Made by a program: the position numbers and the translations under genes
Shown: positions 33,053 through 41,457 of the stretch, piece by piece
Position numbering within the stretch: position 1 is the first letter of the stretch
Layout: each line of letters opens with the position of its first letter
The notes under the pieces: model-generated
What the model was told of the DNA's origin: nothing
What the model saw: only the letters and a program-made list of their open reading frames with translations
Database searches by the model: none
Assembly (NCBI GenBank): GCA_964404765.1
Contig: CAYOLL010000005.1
Coordinates: forward strand, 15,517 to 79,516
DNA length: 64,000 bases
Direction: 5' to 3'
DNA from: CAYOLL01 sp964404765 [NCBI: uncultured Gemmatimonadota bacterium]
GTDB lineage: Bacteria > 4572-55

Positions 33053-33634
33053 TTATTCGCTTCCTACTTCACTTTCAGCGCCGTCTTTCTTTTTGATTTC
33101 TTTTTTCTTACCGGGGACAAATGTACAAACTAACTGCTTCCCCTCTAATCGCGGCGGACTTTCGAGCTCAGCCACTTCTTTTAAATCACCTATCAGACGA
33201 TTTAAAACAATTTTGCCTAACTCTTGATGCATAATTTCACGGCCACGATATACGATCTGCACCTTAACTTTATAATCGTGCTCAATAAAGTCAATGATAT
33301 GCTTCTTCTTAAAATTATAGTCATGGTCGTCAATATGAGGCCGAAATTGCTCTTCCTTAACCTTAACTTGATGTTGCTTTTTCTTGGATTGTTTGGCTTT
33401 TTTCGTTTGCTCATATTTAAATTTGCCATAATCCATGATACGGCATACGGGTGGCCGCGCAGTTGGCGCAACCTCAACTAAATCAAGTGCACGCGAGCGG
33501 GCCATTTCAAGCGCTTTAAAGGTCTCAATAAGGCCAACTTGACCACCGTTTTCATCAATAAGTCGAATTTGAGGGATACGAATACGCTCATTAATTCGCA
33601 CCTGATCTTTTTTGGGAAACTCTCTTTTTTGAAT
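33053..33634 (-). CDS. infC: Translation initiation factor IF-3, probably with an ATT start
   Basis: IF-3 binds the 30S subunit and checks start codon and initiator tRNA. The N-domain (VRINERIRIPQIRLIDENG) and the C-domain (VQIVYRGREIMHQELGK, FVPGKKKE) are intact. A very strong AGGAGGA lies seven bases before an ATT codon at 33634-33632. An in-frame ATG eight codons further upstream (33658) contains that ribosome site within its codons. In E. coli and many others infC starts with the rare ATT for self-control, so ATT is preferred here, giving 193 residues; the ATG would give 201. The C-terminal tail beyond KKKEIKKKDG is acidic and slightly long. Confidence 0.93.
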   Translation of the reverse strand: MQKREFPKKDQVRINERIRIPQIRLIDENGGQVGLIETFKALEMARSRALDLVEVAPTARPPVCRIMDYGKFKYEQTKKAKQSKKKQHQVKVKEEQFRPHIDDHDYNFKKKHIIDFIEHDYKVKVQIVYRGREIMHQELGKIVLNRLIGDLKEVAELESPPRLEGKQLVCTFVPGKKKEIKKKDGAESEVGSE

Positions 33635-33673
33635 GTTCTCTCCTCCTGGCTTTGCCATCAGCGCCTCATGCCA

Positions 33674-35593
33674 TTACTTTTTCGAAACGACTTCTTCCTG
33701 TAGCCGAGTTATCAAAGGTGCTATGGGCTGAACGCCCAAATCGCCTTGACCATGCTTGCGGACTGCAACGGTATTCGTTTCCACTTCCCGATCACCAACA
33801 ACTAGCATGTACGGAATTTTTTTCAATTCTGACTCGCGAATTTTGTAATTGACTTTTTCATTGCGATCATCTATTTCAACACGCAAACCGCTTTCGTTCA
33901 ATTTTTTGCGAAGCTGTTTTGCATAATCCAATTGTCGATCCGTAATCGGCAAAATGGCAACCTGTACCGGACAAAGCCAAAGAGGAAACGCGCCGGCATA
34001 ATGCTCAATCAGAACACCAAAAAAACGCTCTAATGAACCCAAAAGCGCCCGATGAATCATAATAGGCTGGTGATCAGCGCCGTCGGAGCCGACGTAACTA
34101 AGATCAAACCGTTCCGGCAGATTAAAATCAACTTGGATTGTGCTGCACTGCCAAGCCCGTCCTAAAACATCTTTTATTTTAATATCAATTTTGGGGCCAT
34201 AAAAAACACCCTCGCCTGTGTCAACTTTCCACTTTAAGCCGGAACCCTCAAGGCCCTTGCGCAAAGCATCTGTAGCAAGCTCCCAATTCTTTTCAGAGCC
34301 GACATATTTTTCCGGCCGTGTTGAAAGATAGACATCATAATTCTCAAACCCAAAGGAGCGGAGCATGAATAGCGTAAAATGCAAAACGCTTTGAATTTCC
34401 TCGTCCAATTGGTCTGCTCGGCAAAATAAGTGGGCGTCGTCTTGCGTAAAACCCCGCACCCGCATTAAACCATGTAAAACACCTGACCGCTCGAAACGAT
34501 AAACTGTGCCTAATTCCGCCCATCGAAAAGGTAAGTCACGATAGCTACGCCGCTCATTTTTGTAAATCATGATGTGAAATGGACAGTTCATCGGCTTAAG
34601 CTGATAGTCGACATTCTCCACGTCCATCTTCGAATACATACTCTCGGTGTAATAATCCAGATGTCCGCTCGTTTTCCATAAATCACGACGGGCTATATGC
34701 GGTGTATAAAGCAATTCGTAGCCGTTTTTAAGATGCTCTTCTTTCCAAAACGTCTCCATGGTATGACGAATTAGCGCACCCTTGGGATGCCATAAAACGA
34801 GACCACCACCCAAGTCGTTGCTGATACTAAACAGCCCTAATTCTTTGCCTAACTTACGATGATCGCGTTTTTTGGCCTCTTCAAGCCGATTCAAGTGCTC
34901 ATCGAGCATGGCTTTTTTGGGGTAGGAAGTGCCGTAAATACGTTGCAACTGCTTATTTTTTTCGTCGCCACGCCAATAGGCGCCCGCAATGGAGATTAAT
35001 TTGAAGGCTTTTAGATATTTGGTAGACGGAACGTGCGGCCCCCGGCATAGGTCAATAAACGCACCTTGCGAGTAAAATGTGATGAGCTCGCCTTCCGGAA
35101 TAGCTTTGAGTAGTTCGACTTTATAGTCTTCGCCAATATATTTGAAGAACTGAAGCGCCTCTTCGCGGGTCATAACTTTGCGCTGAATCGCAAAATCTTC
35201 TTTGGCTAACTCTTCCATCTTCTTTTCGATGGCAGTCAAGTCTTCTGGCGTAAAGGGTCGAAAATCAAAGTCGTAATAAAAACCGTCGGAAATGGGTGGG
35301 CCAATCGTTACGCGCGCTTCCGGATAAAGAATCTTAACAGCCTGGGCCATCAAATGAGCGGTGCTATGCCAATAAACATATTTGCCCTCATCTGAATCAA
35401 AGGTAACAAATTCGACGGCGGCGTTATCTTCCAGGACACGATTTAAATCCCACAGCTTGCCATTAACTTTGGCAACCAAAGCATCTTTGGCTAAACTACG
35501 ACTAATTCCTTCAGCAACTTCCGTCAGTCTTACACCGGACGCAAATTCTTTGACTGCACCGTTAGGTAGGGTAACCTTTACAACGTTATTCAT
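33674..35593 (-). CDS. thrS: Threonyl-tRNA synthetase
   Basis: A 639-residue class II synthetase of normal length. It has an N-terminal TGS domain (about 1-62), an editing domain with HSTAHLMAQAVK (about 73-84) and YYDFDFRPFTPEDL, a catalytic core with MNCPFHIMIYK, GVLHGLMRVRGFTQDDAHLFC (in part) and HRALLGSLERFFGVLIEHY (in part), and an anticodon-binding domain at the C-terminus. It charges tRNA-Thr. Family similarity starts at MNNVVKVTLPNG. A longer frame would read through the tRNA gene and is rejected. It begins 30 bases after the 3' end of tRNA-Val, so they may share a transcript. infC follows 39 bases after its stop. Confidence 0.96.
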   Translation of the reverse strand: MNNVVKVTLPNGAVKEFASGVRLTEVAEGISRSLAKDALVAKVNGKLWDLNRVLEDNAAVEFVTFDSDEGKYVYWHSTAHLMAQAVKILYPEARVTIGPPISDGFYYDFDFRPFTPEDLTAIEKKMEELAKEDFAIQRKVMTREEALQFFKYIGEDYKVELLKAIPEGELITFYSQGAFIDLCRGPHVPSTKYLKAFKLISIAGAYWRGDEKNKQLQRIYGTSYPKKAMLDEHLNRLEEAKKRDHRKLGKELGLFSISNDLGGGLVLWHPKGALIRHTMETFWKEEHLKNGYELLYTPHIARRDLWKTSGHLDYYTESMYSKMDVENVDYQLKPMNCPFHIMIYKNERRSYRDLPFRWAELGTVYRFERSGVLHGLMRVRGFTQDDAHLFCRADQLDEEIQSVLHFTLFMLRSFGFENYDVYLSTRPEKYVGSEKNWELATDALRKGLEGSGLKWKVDTGEGVFYGPKIDIKIKDVLGRAWQCSTIQVDFNLPERFDLSYVGSDGADHQPIMIHRALLGSLERFFGVLIEHYAGAFPLWLCPVQVAILPITDRQLDYAKQLRKKLNESGLRVEIDDRNEKVNYKIRESELKKIPYMLVVGDREVETNTVAVRKHGQGDLGVQPIAPLITRLQEEVVSKK

Positions 35594-35623
35594 AAATCTC
35601 AAATTAATAATGAAGATAAAAAA

Positions 35624-35700
35624 TGGTGGGCGGTATTGGAGTTGAACCAACGACCCCTTGCATGTCAAGCAAGTACTCTAACCAACTGAGCTAACCGCCC
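35624..35700 (-). tRNA. tRNA-Val (anticodon GAC)
   Basis: 77 bases including an encoded CCA. The acceptor stem is GGGCGGT/ACCGCCC, with A as discriminator. The D arm has TAGCTCAGTTGGTTAGAG. The anticodon stem-loop is CTTGC-TTGACAT-GCAAG, with GAC read at the loop centre. The T arm contains GTTGGTTCAACTCCAAT. GAC decodes the valine codon GTC, and GTT by wobble if modified. Six Ts follow the CCA. Confidence 0.95.
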
Positions 35701-35926
35701 CCATATCAAAGCATTTGATCTTGAAAAGTAGTCAGCCAATTTAAGTGATTTAGCCTTAAAGTCAAGAAAAATTTTAAACTTTTGCGGCAGAGACCGGCAA
35801 TTAAAAATTAAAATTGACTTGTGCCCGTCTGTTTGACATTTTTATTGATAAATTTTGAAAATGTACGACGTATGCTCTTGTTCAAGCGACAAATTTGGCC
35901 ATGCAGATCCCTATGAGAGGAAAGCA

Positions 35927-36817
35927 ATGAGAACAAAACATATTGTGGTTCTTGGCGGTGGTTCGGGCGTTAAGTCGTTAATTGAGGGCTTAGGCCGGCG
36001 TGAGGAGGTTCAGTTGACTTGTGTCCATCCGATCTCTGATTCCGGCGGTTCGCAGGGAAGTCTATGCAAAGCTTATAATCTGATTTCCGGGATGTCCGAT
36101 ACTCGTAATTATGTGCAAAGTATGCTTGGAGGAGTAGGCCCATGGTCAGATTTGTTGACCTTTCGTTTTGATAAGGGTTTGTCTCATATCGAAGGTGGCT
36201 TGGGTGGACATAATTTGGGAACGCTATTAGTCACCGCTTGTTATCTTTGTTGCCAATGCCCGGAACAGCGAGCAGAACTGTTTAAAAAATTATTTAATAT
36301 CCGGCACGATATTTTCCCGGTTTCGGCTGAAAAGACGACGCTTTGGGGCGAGTTGACCGATGGCCTATTGGTGATGGGTGAGCATGATATTGATAAGTAT
36401 GAAACCGGCAAAATGCCTGGGAAAATTCGGCGGGTTTGGCTTGAACCGCGACCGAAGCTTTTACCAATCGTGCAGACGCGCCTTGAATCCGCGGACATGG
36501 TTGTAGTCGGTCCGGGTGATATTTATACGTCGCTTTCGCCACTCCTTCTGACCGAGGATTTACCTGGCTTTTTAAAAAAATTTCGTAAGCCCATTGTTTT
36601 TACGTTACCCCTGGAATGGCGACAGGGGTTTGATGCTATCAGCATTAAGGCGTACTTTCAAGCATTTATTCCGATAACACACTTCATGGATCCTTACCAA
36701 TTAGAACTCGTGTCACACGAACTCTCAAAAAAAAATGTGACGGACACTCTGCCCCGATCTGTGTTAAAAACCGATCCTGATCGTCATGCTCAGGCGCTTA
36801 TGGATATATGCGCATAA
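35927..36817 (+). CDS. YvcK/CofD-like protein (gluconeogenesis-factor family)
   Basis: A 296-residue protein of the YvcK/CofD superfamily. It has IVVLGGGSGVKSLIEGL at the N-terminus, an ISDSGGSQG loop (family DDGGSSG), DTRNYV, LGGHNLGTLL and VVVGPGDIYTSLSPLL. CofD transfers 2-phospholactate to a deazaflavin; YvcK homologues bind UDP-sugars and affect cell-wall metabolism. The second type is more likely here because no F420 genes are near. The start was set at the ATG preceded by GAGAGGAAA, where similarity begins; the frame continues 24 codons upstream. A possible TTGACA lies at 35833. Confidence 0.82.
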   Translation: MRTKHIVVLGGGSGVKSLIEGLGRREEVQLTCVHPISDSGGSQGSLCKAYNLISGMSDTRNYVQSMLGGVGPWSDLLTFRFDKGLSHIEGGLGGHNLGTLLVTACYLCCQCPEQRAELFKKLFNIRHDIFPVSAEKTTLWGELTDGLLVMGEHDIDKYETGKMPGKIRRVWLEPRPKLLPIVQTRLESADMVVVGPGDIYTSLSPLLLTEDLPGFLKKFRKPIVFTLPLEWRQGFDAISIKAYFQAFIPITHFMDPYQLELVSHELSKKNVTDTLPRSVLKTDPDRHAQALMDICA

Positions 36818-36856
36818 CCAACTACAGCATTTAAGAAAATGTTTTTGGCGTTGTAG

Positions 36857-36975
36857 CACAGATTAGCAATCTGTGCGACCATCAAACATGCACAGATTAA
36901 CAATCTGTGCGACCATCAAACATGCACAGATTAGCAATCTGTGCGACCATCAAACATGCACAGATTAACACTGTA
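36857..36975. repeat. 34-bp tandem repeat, 3.5 copies, each with a hairpin
   Basis: Units start at 36857, 36891, 36925 and 36959 (the last partial). Each begins CACAGATTARCAATCTGTGC, a hairpin with AGC or AAC in the loop, followed by GACCATCAAACATG. R alternates G, A, G, A between units. Copies abut with no spacers, so this is not CRISPR. It lies between the YvcK-like gene and its terminator. Confidence 0.9.
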
Positions 36976-36996
36976 TAAAAACCAGGCTGCCAATGA

Positions 36997-37036
36997 AGAG
37001 TGCCCCTGCTGTATGAAATACAACAGGGGCACTTTG
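36997..37036 (+). terminator. Terminator between convergent genes
   Basis: AGTGCCCCTG-c-TGTAT pairs with ATACA-a-CAGGGGCACT around GAA, followed by TTTGTACTTTT. The near-symmetric stem could serve both the YvcK-like gene and the opposing protease gene. Confidence 0.75.
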
Positions 37037-37050
37037 TACTTTTGAGGAAA

Positions 37051-37107
37051 TAATTACACAAAAAGTGTTGGTAAAACCTTGCGTCGCAAGGTTAGCCAAC
37101 GGCTAAA
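37051..37107. mobile_element. Internally deleted copy of the GTAACTTCTCAA-family element
   Basis: CACAAAAAGTGTTGGTAAAA matches the left part of the 44428 element. It then jumps at CCTTGCG-TCGCAAGGTTAGCC to the right part (CAAGGTTAGCCAACGGCTA). The middle of about 80 bp and the outermost ends are missing or diverged. It lies just past the 3' end of the secreted protease gene. Confidence 0.6.
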
Positions 37108-37130
37108 GCTTCCAATTTTCCAAAAATAAA

Positions 37131-40100
37131 TTACTTCAACAGGACCATCCGCTTGCCGGCGATTGTCTTGTTATCGGCTTCCAGTTGGTAGAGATAGACG
37201 CCGCCGGCGACAGCCCGGTTTTGCTCGTTCGTGCCGTTCCATTGCAGCTCGTATTGGCCGGCATCTTGCTTGTGATTGACCAGCGTCTTGACCAATTGCC
37301 CGGCCACATTGTAGATTTTCAGCTTAACGGTCGCCGAAGCGGGCAGGGCGTAGGCGATGGTGGTGCTGGGATTAAACGGGTTCGGCCGGTTCTGATACAG
37401 GGCAAACACCGCCGGTAATGTTTCGGTATCATCGCCGTCTTCAATGCCGACGCCGATCGGACAGCCATAATTCCAGACCGCGCTGGTAATCGTGCCAACA
37501 CTGCTATTGACGGACACATCGTCCGTGGATTTACCGCGCCCTTCTTCCATCGGCCAGAAGCCGACCAGGCCGCTCTCGGTGCCGACCAATTGTTTGGTCA
37601 TCAGTCCCTTAATCTCGTCTTGCGTCAGCGCGCGATTCCAGACGTTTACATTATCGATCGTGCCTTGAAAACAGCGCGCACCGATAGTCCGGTTGCCAAT
37701 CACAAAAGCATCGGTGGCGCTGGAGGTAATCGTTGCGGCGATTAACTGATTCGCCTCGTCCGGGTCCACGTTGGTCAACGGAATCTCATTGCCGTTGACA
37801 AAACACTGGACCGCGGGCGGATTGGACATAAAAGTAACCGCCACATGCTGCCATTCGTTCAGCTTAATCACGCCGGCCGGCGTATTGAAGCGCGGTGTGC
37901 CTGCGCCGGTTTGGGTCAGCGTAAAAATCATGGAATGATCGGCGTACGTTGGATGACCTTCGCCGTTTAAGAACCATAAAATCTGCGTCTTATCGAAAAT
38001 GCGACCAAAGCCGGTGGCGGAACCCAAACCCCAACCGGTTGGATAAATGCAAGCTTCAACCGTGATGGCATTACGCAGATTTAAAACCGGCGTCGCCACG
38101 CAGGAAAGACTGCCGGCGATACCATCGAAGGCCAGCGCGGTCGGTGTGGTACTACTCACTACGGTCAGATATTGCTCTTTGGTGACCGTGGCCTGCCCGG
38201 CTCTATTGCTAACAGTTAGCGTAACCTTATAAGTGCCCGGCGCAGAAAAGACCCACAGCGGGCTTTTTGTCGTAGCATCGGGTGTGCCGTTACTGTCAAA
38301 ATCCCAACTCCAGGTGGTAATCGGGTCAGCCGCATCCGCCGCGCTTAAATCGCTAAAAGTAACATTCAACGGCGCTTTGCCAAACCGGGTATCTGCTCCA
38401 AAATCGGCAATTTTGGCGCCAGCCGGGGCTTGTCCAAAAAAGAACAGCATTTGCAAAAAGAGATTTCCGCGCGTATGCGGCGAAGTCCGGTCATTCAATA
38501 AGCCTAATGAATAGGCCGAGCAGAATGTTTTTTGGCCAAAGTCGCCGGTGTACTGAACTGCAACCGTGCCATAACCGCTTTCATTAAAAGCCGCCTTGGC
38601 GGTAGCGCTTGGGATATAGCGGTCAACCGAGAATTGTCCAATTTGCTGCGAGGAAGTGAACGTCATGCCGGCAGCAAGGGTACCGGTCTGCCCGGCTAAG
38701 CTGTTAATAAAGTTTGGGGCGGTGTTATCACCATCATCCCCACCGGCCAGCCCTATAAGCGGCATAATATCGCGATTGCGACCCTCCTCAAGAGAATCCA
38801 GGTCATAAAGAGCCGCATCTCCACCTTCCAAATAGAGCTTACCGCCGCTCTTCAGATATTCCCGAACCGCGTCGGCTATTTCGCCGTCCAACCGAGTGTT
38901 GCCCGGATTGCCGAAGCTAAGAAAGGCGACATCATAGCCGACTAAAGAAGAAGGGACGCCGGCTGATCGTGATTTAACAGCTTTTAAATTATCGAACCTA
39001 CTCACAACTCCTTTTATGAAGTCGCCGCTAAACTCAGCCGGAGACTGTGCTGCGTCCCAGATAAAAATACCCCCGTTGACCGAAATCAGATCAACCTCGG
39101 TATACGTATGGCGATCCGTGGCGTTTGAAGCCGTAAGCGTCACGGAATATAAACCGGGCGTCGTATACGTCCAGGTCGGATTTTTATCCCGTGAATCAAT
39201 CGTCCCATTGCTGTCAAAATCCCATTCCCATGATGTAATCGGGTCCAAAACGGCATAGGAAGCATCGGTAAAATGCACGGTCAGCGAAGGCTTCCCGCCG
39301 GTGACATCCGCCGCCACATCGGCAATAATCGCTCCCGGAATATAACCGCGATTCTTAAAAACGTCGATCATCTGCCGCAAATGCGCCCCGTTATATAAGT
39401 TCTTATCCGCCTGCATCACCGCTAACGCCGCATCCACCTGGCTGGCGCTGCCGTCGGTCATGGAAAGGCCTTCCCAAAAGATACGATCGCTCACAGTGCG
39501 CCCGACCAGGTCATAGATAGACATCATGGATGACGACCACATTTGTCCGTCGGTATGGATTTGACCCACTAAATCTTCCGGATAATGGCCGGGATAGTTG
39601 GTTTGGCGCAGGGAAAAATCCCCCAGTGGTTGGATACCCCATTGACCGAACCAATCATAGCCCTCATCCGTAGGCGCATAGATACCAAAACTGCGGGTAT
39701 AGGATTGGGCCCAATAATCGCTGCTGCCTTCACTTAAGCCATCTACCTGAGATAGTTCACCGTTCGTGATGTAGTCGTGAATAGCGTGGCCCATTTCGTG
39801 AATAACAATTGCATGGTCTTCGCCGGTATCAACTGCGCCGTCGGGGCTTCCGAAAGCAACTTGCCCGTCGTGCGTATAGTGAGCATTAGCGTCACCATCA
39901 ACACCGTTCGGATCAAATTGGACACCACCTTCATATTGGAACGGCATCACTTCAAAGCCCAGCGTTTCGTTGAGATAACGCATGGTCTTGTCAATATGAT
40001 AATAGACATTGACCGCTTCAAAAGCATCGTTGCTGCGGGTATAGTGAAATTCCATGCCGGCCTGACCGTAAAGACCGGTGGTTGGCGCCTCATGGTCGGA

Positions 40101-41012
40101 AATAACGGCGTATTGGCCCTTCAAATAATGCATCCCGTTTTCCAGAGTCACTTCAATGGCGACCTGCGACAAAAGAGCGGTCAACTCGGCCGAGTCGGCG
40201 TCGTTATTGTCAATCATTGCCCCCTCGCCATAGCGCCCTTTGGATTTGCTAACCGGATCCGGATCAAATACCCAACCCGATCCGGCTACACTGCGGCTGC
40301 TGGCTGCGCCGGAATAAAGAATGCGATCTTCCAGCCGAACAATCTCACCGGTTTGGGCGTCCACCAAAGCTTCCCAATCACCGCGCAAATCGCCACGGGT
40401 GCTAAAACTAACCTTTTGCACCAGGCGCATGACGCCCTTGTTATAGTATAGAATCGTCTCGGTGTTCTCGTTTTCAGCTTGGCGAGTAGAAATGCCCAAA
40501 TGGCTCTTTGTGCGCTGGGCGGCGTCCTCTTTGGTGATCATAATCCGATCATCAAATTTACCAACCGGCTTGTACTGATTCATGACGAACACGACCTGAT
40601 TTCTCCGATCCAGGCTGACGGTCAACGTCGCCTTATAGACCGGATATTGGCCGACTTTCTGAAAAAAGCGCACCCGTTGCCCGCCCGGCGTTTCCAGGTT
40701 TGAGGAAAATACGATATCGCTCAGATCGGCTTTGAGATGCAGCTTTTCGGCATTCTCGCGCAGATATTGCCGGGCCATCTCCTCCGGCGAGGCCGGATTC
40801 ACCCGATAGTTGACCGCATAGAGCGTGGTCGGGATTTGCGTTTCCTTGTTGATCCGCATATTGCCTTTGGCGTAAACTTCGTCCTTTTCCGTCGGCAATA
40901 TTTCCAATTGTTTGACTTTTGCCGGTTTTTCCGCAAAAGCTTTGGCGTTTGATAACGCCAGGACGCACCCTAAAATCGCGAGCGCGGTTGTGAACTTTGT
41001 AGCCATTCGCAT
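37131..41012 (-). CDS. Secreted M36/thermolysin-like metalloprotease with PKD, LamG and type IX sorting domains
   Basis: This 1293-residue protein has a signal peptide (about 1-27, ending AFA). An FTP/PepSY-like inhibitory propeptide covers about 50-240. The zinc protease domain has HEMGHAIHD with His405, Glu406 and His409, and the downstream third-ligand motif GLSEGSSDYWAQ, as in fungalysin-type M36 enzymes. Two PKD domains (near 565-650 and 865-950, each with SWEWDFDSNGT or SWSWDFDSNGT) flank a region of about 200 residues with a glutamine-amidotransferase-like look. A LamG/concanavalin-like domain follows (about 960-1170), then a sorting domain (RPNPFNPSTTIAY, GVYLYQLEA). It is probably a secreted, propeptide-activated protease. 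GGAGG precedes the ATG. Confidence 0.88.
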   Translation of the reverse strand: MRMATKFTTALAILGCVLALSNAKAFAEKPAKVKQLEILPTEKDEVYAKGNMRINKETQIPTTLYAVNYRVNPASPEEMARQYLRENAEKLHLKADLSDIVFSSNLETPGGQRVRFFQKVGQYPVYKATLTVSLDRRNQVVFVMNQYKPVGKFDDRIMITKEDAAQRTKSHLGISTRQAENENTETILYYNKGVMRLVQKVSFSTRGDLRGDWEALVDAQTGEIVRLEDRILYSGAASSRSVAGSGWVFDPDPVSKSKGRYGEGAMIDNNDADSAELTALLSQVAIEVTLENGMHYLKGQYAVISDHEAPTTGLYGQAGMEFHYTRSNDAFEAVNVYYHIDKTMRYLNETLGFEVMPFQYEGGVQFDPNGVDGDANAHYTHDGQVAFGSPDGAVDTGEDHAIVIHEMGHAIHDYITNGELSQVDGLSEGSSDYWAQSYTRSFGIYAPTDEGYDWFGQWGIQPLGDFSLRQTNYPGHYPEDLVGQIHTDGQMWSSSMMSIYDLVGRTVSDRIFWEGLSMTDGSASQVDAALAVMQADKNLYNGAHLRQMIDVFKNRGYIPGAIIADVAADVTGGKPSLTVHFTDASYAVLDPITSWEWDFDSNGTIDSRDKNPTWTYTTPGLYSVTLTASNATDRHTYTEVDLISVNGGIFIWDAAQSPAEFSGDFIKGVVSRFDNLKAVKSRSAGVPSSLVGYDVAFLSFGNPGNTRLDGEIADAVREYLKSGGKLYLEGGDAALYDLDSLEEGRNRDIMPLIGLAGGDDGDNTAPNFINSLAGQTGTLAAGMTFTSSQQIGQFSVDRYIPSATAKAAFNESGYGTVAVQYTGDFGQKTFCSAYSLGLLNDRTSPHTRGNLFLQMLFFFGQAPAGAKIADFGADTRFGKAPLNVTFSDLSAADAADPITTWSWDFDSNGTPDATTKSPLWVFSAPGTYKVTLTVSNRAGQATVTKEQYLTVVSSTTPTALAFDGIAGSLSCVATPVLNLRNAITVEACIYPTGWGLGSATGFGRIFDKTQILWFLNGEGHPTYADHSMIFTLTQTGAGTPRFNTPAGVIKLNEWQHVAVTFMSNPPAVQCFVNGNEIPLTNVDPDEANQLIAATITSSATDAFVIGNRTIGARCFQGTIDNVNVWNRALTQDEIKGLMTKQLVGTESGLVGFWPMEEGRGKSTDDVSVNSSVGTITSAVWNYGCPIGVGIEDGDDTETLPAVFALYQNRPNPFNPSTTIAYALPASATVKLKIYNVAGQLVKTLVNHKQDAGQYELQWNGTNEQNRAVAGGVYLYQLEADNKTIAGKRMVLLK

Positions 41013-41191
41013 AGATCGATCCTCCGCTTGTGTGATGAGAAATAAGAAATGAATGAATAAAGGGGTTTCAAGGTAAGATATACATCATAAAATGAGGTCG
41101 AGCAACTTGACAAGTTAACCTTGTTGAGATAATCTAACAATTTTTATGAGATATGCTTTAAGAAAATGCAAAATAATTTAGCAAAAATAGC

Positions 41192-41426
41192 GGCTCATGA
41201 AACAAGAAGGTGAATATCTGGCATTCAGCGTCCGAACATGGCAATTTTTGACTCAAACCTTAGTAGAAAGCCGGCGGAAAAAAAATCCAACCTTATTACC
41301 TTATTTCGTTTACCTATCATGGTTTAACTTTCGATGGCTGCAATAAGGTTGGTGAAGGTGCGTCGTCGTTTTCTACTAAGGTTCAAAAACCGTAAGCGGC
41401 AATTACCCCATCATGTCCCATGAGCC
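41192..41426. mobile_element. MITE-like element, GGCTCATG-end family, with nested inverted repeats
   Basis: 235 bp between GGCTCATG and CATGAGCC, flanked by a perfect 8-bp direct repeat AAAATAGC (41184-41191 and 41427-41434). Inside, TTTTTGACTCAAACCTTAGT (continuing AGAAA) is matched by TTTCTACTAAGGTTCAAAAA, and an inner pair CCAACCTTATTAC / GCAATAAGGTTGG closes a long hairpin. It lies upstream of the secreted protease and downstream of the barrel-protein gene. No protein is encoded. Confidence 0.85.
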
Positions 41427-41457
41427 AAAATAGCAATCGACGGATTTTCCAAGCTCC

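Noticed and set aside
35594-35668. Upstream start for thrS
   Set aside because: The extension would translate the tRNA-Val gene; the TGS domain begins at the ATG of 35593.
36857-36975. CRISPR array
   Set aside because: Units abut with no variable spacers and there are no cas genes; it is a tandem repeat.
39777-40451. 224-codon plus-strand frame
   Set aside because: It is antisense to the well-supported M36 protease domain and shows no recognisable motif.
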